From contig CAYVZU010000083.1 in assembly GCA_964455935.1 (NCBI GenBank), positions 1-17,286 on the forward strand: 17,286 bases of DNA, given 5' to 3'. Each line of letters opens with the position of its first letter. Within the stretch, counting starts at the first letter, position 1. The notes under the pieces are model-generated. The model was not told the DNA's origin, searched no databases, and was given only the letters and a program-made list of their open reading frames with translations. Both the position numbers and the translations under genes were made by a program. The stretch is from CAYVZU01 sp964455935 (GTDB taxonomy: Bacteria; Fibrobacterota; CAYVZU01). This document shows positions 15,073-17,286 of this stretch, one piece after another.

Positions 15073-15465
15073 GTGCGATTCCTTCGGATCCATTTGCTGG
15101 CATTGCTGATGGCAGGTCTTCCGGCCCTGTCCCTCGCGGTGAATGCGCCTGAGCCCGCCTATGATCGCGTGCTTTGCGTGGGCGACGTGGTTTGGAAAGT
15201 TCCCAAGCCGGACATTAAAAACTATGGTGTGGAAATTTTCGTTCTCCCGGACTTCGCAAATGAGAATGACTACAAGCAATACCTTTACAAAGCCATCACC
15301 GACACGTTTGATTTTTATCGCTTGGTCGTGGAACCCGGTACCTATAAGTTCGTGGCCAAATACTTCAATTTCAAAAAGGAAGTACGAACGGTTTGCTTCA
15401 CCATGGCAATCAAGAATAATAAGCACATTAAAATTCTGCCGACCATCGAGATCGGGAATAAATGA
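15073..15465 (+). CDS. Small exported protein of unknown function
   Basis: This 130-aa protein starts at GTG with a near-perfect ribosome-binding site. Residues 1-22 form a typical Sec signal peptide (basic MRFLRIH, hydrophobic LLALLMAGLPALSLA), with a likely cut after SLA. The mature part, about 108 residues, looks mostly beta-stranded. It contains VEPGTYKFVAKY (86-97), which resembles the closing strands of periplasmic Ig-like or lipid-interaction domains. It has two cysteines (Cys35 and Cys108) that could pair outside the cytoplasm. I do not recognise a family. It sits 95 bp upstream of another exported protein on the same strand, so the two may be co-expressed. Confidence 0.75.
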   Translation: MRFLRIHLLALLMAGLPALSLAVNAPEPAYDRVLCVGDVVWKVPKPDIKNYGVEIFVLPDFANENDYKQYLYKAITDTFDFYRLVVEPGTYKFVAKYFNFKKEVRTVCFTMAIKNNKHIKILPTIEIGNK

Positions 15466-15560
15466 AGCGGAAGACGGAAGGACGAACGGGCAAGGCCGGA
15501 AATTGGCCCATGGAAAGGTTCCAAGGCCATTCCCGATAACAGGCCATTTACGGAGGTTTC

Positions 15561-17033
15561 ATGAATTCCAAGACTTCCAACCGGATTGCTTTTTTGTTGC
15601 TAGTTCTGACGGCTTTTGGCCAGGGCGAAGCCCGCATCCTGTTTCAGGAACTTTTTGATAACAATAATTTTATTTACCGGCGCTGGGCCGGGCAGTCGAA
15701 ACCCATGACTGTTTCCACGGCCGAGCATGTTCCCGGAAGCCCCGGCTCGCTGGAATTCCACTGGACCCAGGGCAACACCGGCCCCGACTGCGGCGGCATG
15801 TTCCATAAATTCAGCGAGACCGAATCGGTGTACATAAGTTTCTACCTGAAGTTCAGCCCCAACTGGGTGGGTTCGGGCGTGGCGTATCATCCGCATATGA
15901 TTCACGTGATGACCACCATGGATATGGCCACCGGGTTTGCCTCCTCCAAGCTGAACACCTACATCGAAGTCGTAAATGGATATCTCAAATTCTCTTTGCA
16001 GGACAGCAAGAACATCGATTACAACTGCATTACTGCCAACGGCGGCTTTATCGGCTGCAATGGCAATCCGGCCACGTACCCGTTCACGGAAAATCGGTCC
16101 ATCGCCTCCTGCAACGGAATCATGGGTGACCTTGATGGAAGAGACTGCTTTGACGCAGGCGGCGGCTCGTACTACAGCTCACGACAGTGGAGTGGACGAA
16201 TAAAGCACTTTTCCGACGCTGCCGGGAGCTATTACAAGGCGGACTGGCATTTCGTTGAGATTGTTTTAAAACTCAATACCATTTCCGGCGGCAAAGGCCA
16301 GGTGGATGGCGTCTTGCGTTACTGGTTTGATGGGGAACCCGTATTCAGCTACGACCACATGATCTATCGTACCGCCGTCTATCCGGACATGCGGTTCGAC
16401 AAATTCGTGTTTGCTCCTCATATCGGTCCCGGTTCGCCAGTCGATCAAACATTCTGGATCGACAACCTGACTATTGCCAAATGGCGCCAGCCGGTCTACC
16501 CGGTCTGCCCGGATAGCGTGGTGGTGGCCAAGGGCGCAGCATTCGGGTACAAGGTCCGCAGCACCGCGGCGTTGGGCGGAACGGTCACTCTCACCTATTT
16601 CGACAAGCCTTCCTGGATCACCGCGGCCGGCGACACGCTTTTCGGCACGGCTCCCAACATCGCCCAAATCGATACGGTTCGCGTGAAGCTGACGGTGGGA
16701 AGTTTCTCCGACACTCTGACGCTTCGAATCTATGTTGGGGGACCTGTTGGTCTTCCGTTCATGTCGGGGCAGAATGCGGGCGAACCGGGGTTGCGCTTGA
16801 TTCGGGCCGCAGGCAAGGAAAGCCGGTTTGAATTACGCGATTCCCCGGCAGGCGACTACACTCTCAAGGTGCTGGACACCTCCGGCCGAATCCTCCGGTC
16901 GCTTCAGGGCCGGGGACAGGAGACGGGAACAGTCAGTGTTTCCATAAGACAAGATTTGCGGCCGGGCCTCTATCTGGTTGTGCTGCAGCAGAAAGGCAGC
17001 CGGCAGGCGGTTTGGAAATTTACGATCTTCTAG
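15561..17033 (+). CDS. Modular secreted protein: N-terminal beta-rich domain, Ig-like domain, T9SS-like C-terminal sorting domain
   Basis: This 490-aa protein starts at an ATG preceded by GGAGG. It has a signal peptide (about 1-24, ending EA) and a beta-rich domain (about 25-308) with many aromatics and seven cysteines. YISFYLKFSPNWV, DWHFVEIVLKLN and a closing TFWIDNLTIAKW suggest a concanavalin-like jelly-roll, as in polysaccharide lyases or carbohydrate binders; this is fold-level inference. Residues 312-392 look like a cadherin-like/putative Ig repeat (PDSVVVAKGAAFGYKV ... PSWIT ... DTLFGTAP). Residues 408-490 match the general pattern of type IX secretion sorting domains: YTLKVLDTSGRILRSL, then LRPGLYLVVLQ. 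It is probably delivered to the cell surface or medium, perhaps to act on polysaccharide. No catalytic residues could be assigned. Confidence 0.8.
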   Translation: MNSKTSNRIAFLLLVLTAFGQGEARILFQELFDNNNFIYRRWAGQSKPMTVSTAEHVPGSPGSLEFHWTQGNTGPDCGGMFHKFSETESVYISFYLKFSPNWVGSGVAYHPHMIHVMTTMDMATGFASSKLNTYIEVVNGYLKFSLQDSKNIDYNCITANGGFIGCNGNPATYPFTENRSIASCNGIMGDLDGRDCFDAGGGSYYSSRQWSGRIKHFSDAAGSYYKADWHFVEIVLKLNTISGGKGQVDGVLRYWFDGEPVFSYDHMIYRTAVYPDMRFDKFVFAPHIGPGSPVDQTFWIDNLTIAKWRQPVYPVCPDSVVVAKGAAFGYKVRSTAALGGTVTLTYFDKPSWITAAGDTLFGTAPNIAQIDTVRVKLTVGSFSDTLTLRIYVGGPVGLPFMSGQNAGEPGLRLIRAAGKESRFELRDSPAGDYTLKVLDTSGRILRSLQGRGQETGTVSVSIRQDLRPGLYLVVLQQKGSRQAVWKFTIF

Positions 17034-17100
17034 CCCGATCTATTCGCAAATATTTATACTGCGGCCCGCAACTGCCTATCATCTCCGGCCATCCTCGGCT

Positions 17101-17262
17101 GGAGCATCCGGTAACGCGTTGGCCAAATCCCTGGGCCCCAACGTTCGTTTTTGCACCGTGGATGTTACAAACCGGCAGGCCGTGAAGAAGTGGGTTGAAG
17201 ATGTTGCGGTCAGTTTGGGCCGGATTGATATGCTGGTAACCGTTCGGCGATCTGCGTGTTGA
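17101..17262 (+). pseudogene. Remnant of a short-chain dehydrogenase/reductase (N-terminal Rossmann part)
   Basis: Read in the frame starting at 17101, the translation runs GASGNALAKSLG, then NVRFCTVDVTNRQAV, then SLGRIDMLV (ending at 17238). These are the glycine loop, the beta3 acidic DVT segment and the beta4 D-x-L-V of SDR enzymes. The glycine motif has lost its second half (GIG/IG is missing), the NNAG motif after DMLV is replaced by unrelated residues, and TGA follows at 17260-17262. The preceding bases read as a possible beta1 strand only after a one-base shift. There is no plausible start codon with a ribosome-binding site. I read it as a decayed fragment. Confidence 0.65.
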
Positions 17263-17286
17263 TTTGTTAATTGGGGGTCGTTTTTT

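Overview
The window looks like a bacterial chromosome segment with G+C visibly above 50%. It probably comes from an uncultured anaerobic or facultative Gram-negative of the FCB type (Fibrobacterota, KSB1 and similar). The hints are a secreted protein ending in a type IX-like C-terminal sorting domain, a hydrogenase-4/complex I-like membrane complex of the kind common in anaerobes, and a tail of DUF362 ferredoxin and isoprenoid genes. The taxonomic guess is inference only. I see no tRNA, rRNA, CRISPR array or insertion sequence.

Left block, + strand (114-4463): an EamA/DMT-type permease, then two tandem membrane-anchored family 2 glycosyltransferases of the same architecture, then a DUF362 protein with two 4Fe-4S clusters whose start overlaps the stop of the second glycosyltransferase. 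The last three form a tight gene string. It meets the next block tail to tail at about 4464-4641. That interval holds a 55-nt near-perfect hairpin, which looks like a dispersed palindromic repeat, and a clean intrinsic terminator for the - strand.

Central block, - strand (14993 down to 4642): this is the core of the window. Transcription would begin with a protein fusing an excisionase/MerR-type helix-turn-helix to a PTS EIIA (IIANtr/fructose class) domain. Six genes follow in the order HyfB, HyfC, HyfE, HyfF, a NuoC-NuoD (HyfG/HycE) fusion, and a ferredoxin-NuoB (HyfI) fusion. Most junctions are 3-4 nt or overlapping. The large subunit has neither of the two cysteine pairs that hold the NiFe site; it has AGDTTVGH and DPSFHNW instead. 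The complex is therefore an energy-converting-hydrogenase-related (Ehr-type) complex and not a hydrogenase: an ion-translocating membrane arm joined to a redox arm whose substrate is unknown. After a 170-bp gap come a 101-aa protein holding only a histidine-kinase phosphoacceptor (HisKA) domain, an isoprenyl diphosphate synthase starting on the next base, and an HtpX membrane protease.

Right block, + strand (15073-17033): two exported proteins. One is a small protein of unknown function with a GTG start. The other is a 490-aa modular extracellular protein with an N-terminal domain (possibly jelly-roll), an Ig-like domain and a T9SS-like tail. The window closes with a decayed remnant of a short-chain dehydrogenase.

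The most interesting unit is the HTH-EIIA regulator translationally coupled to a NiFe-less Hyf-like complex. It suggests that expression or activity of an energy-conserving redox pump is tied to PTS phosphorylation state.
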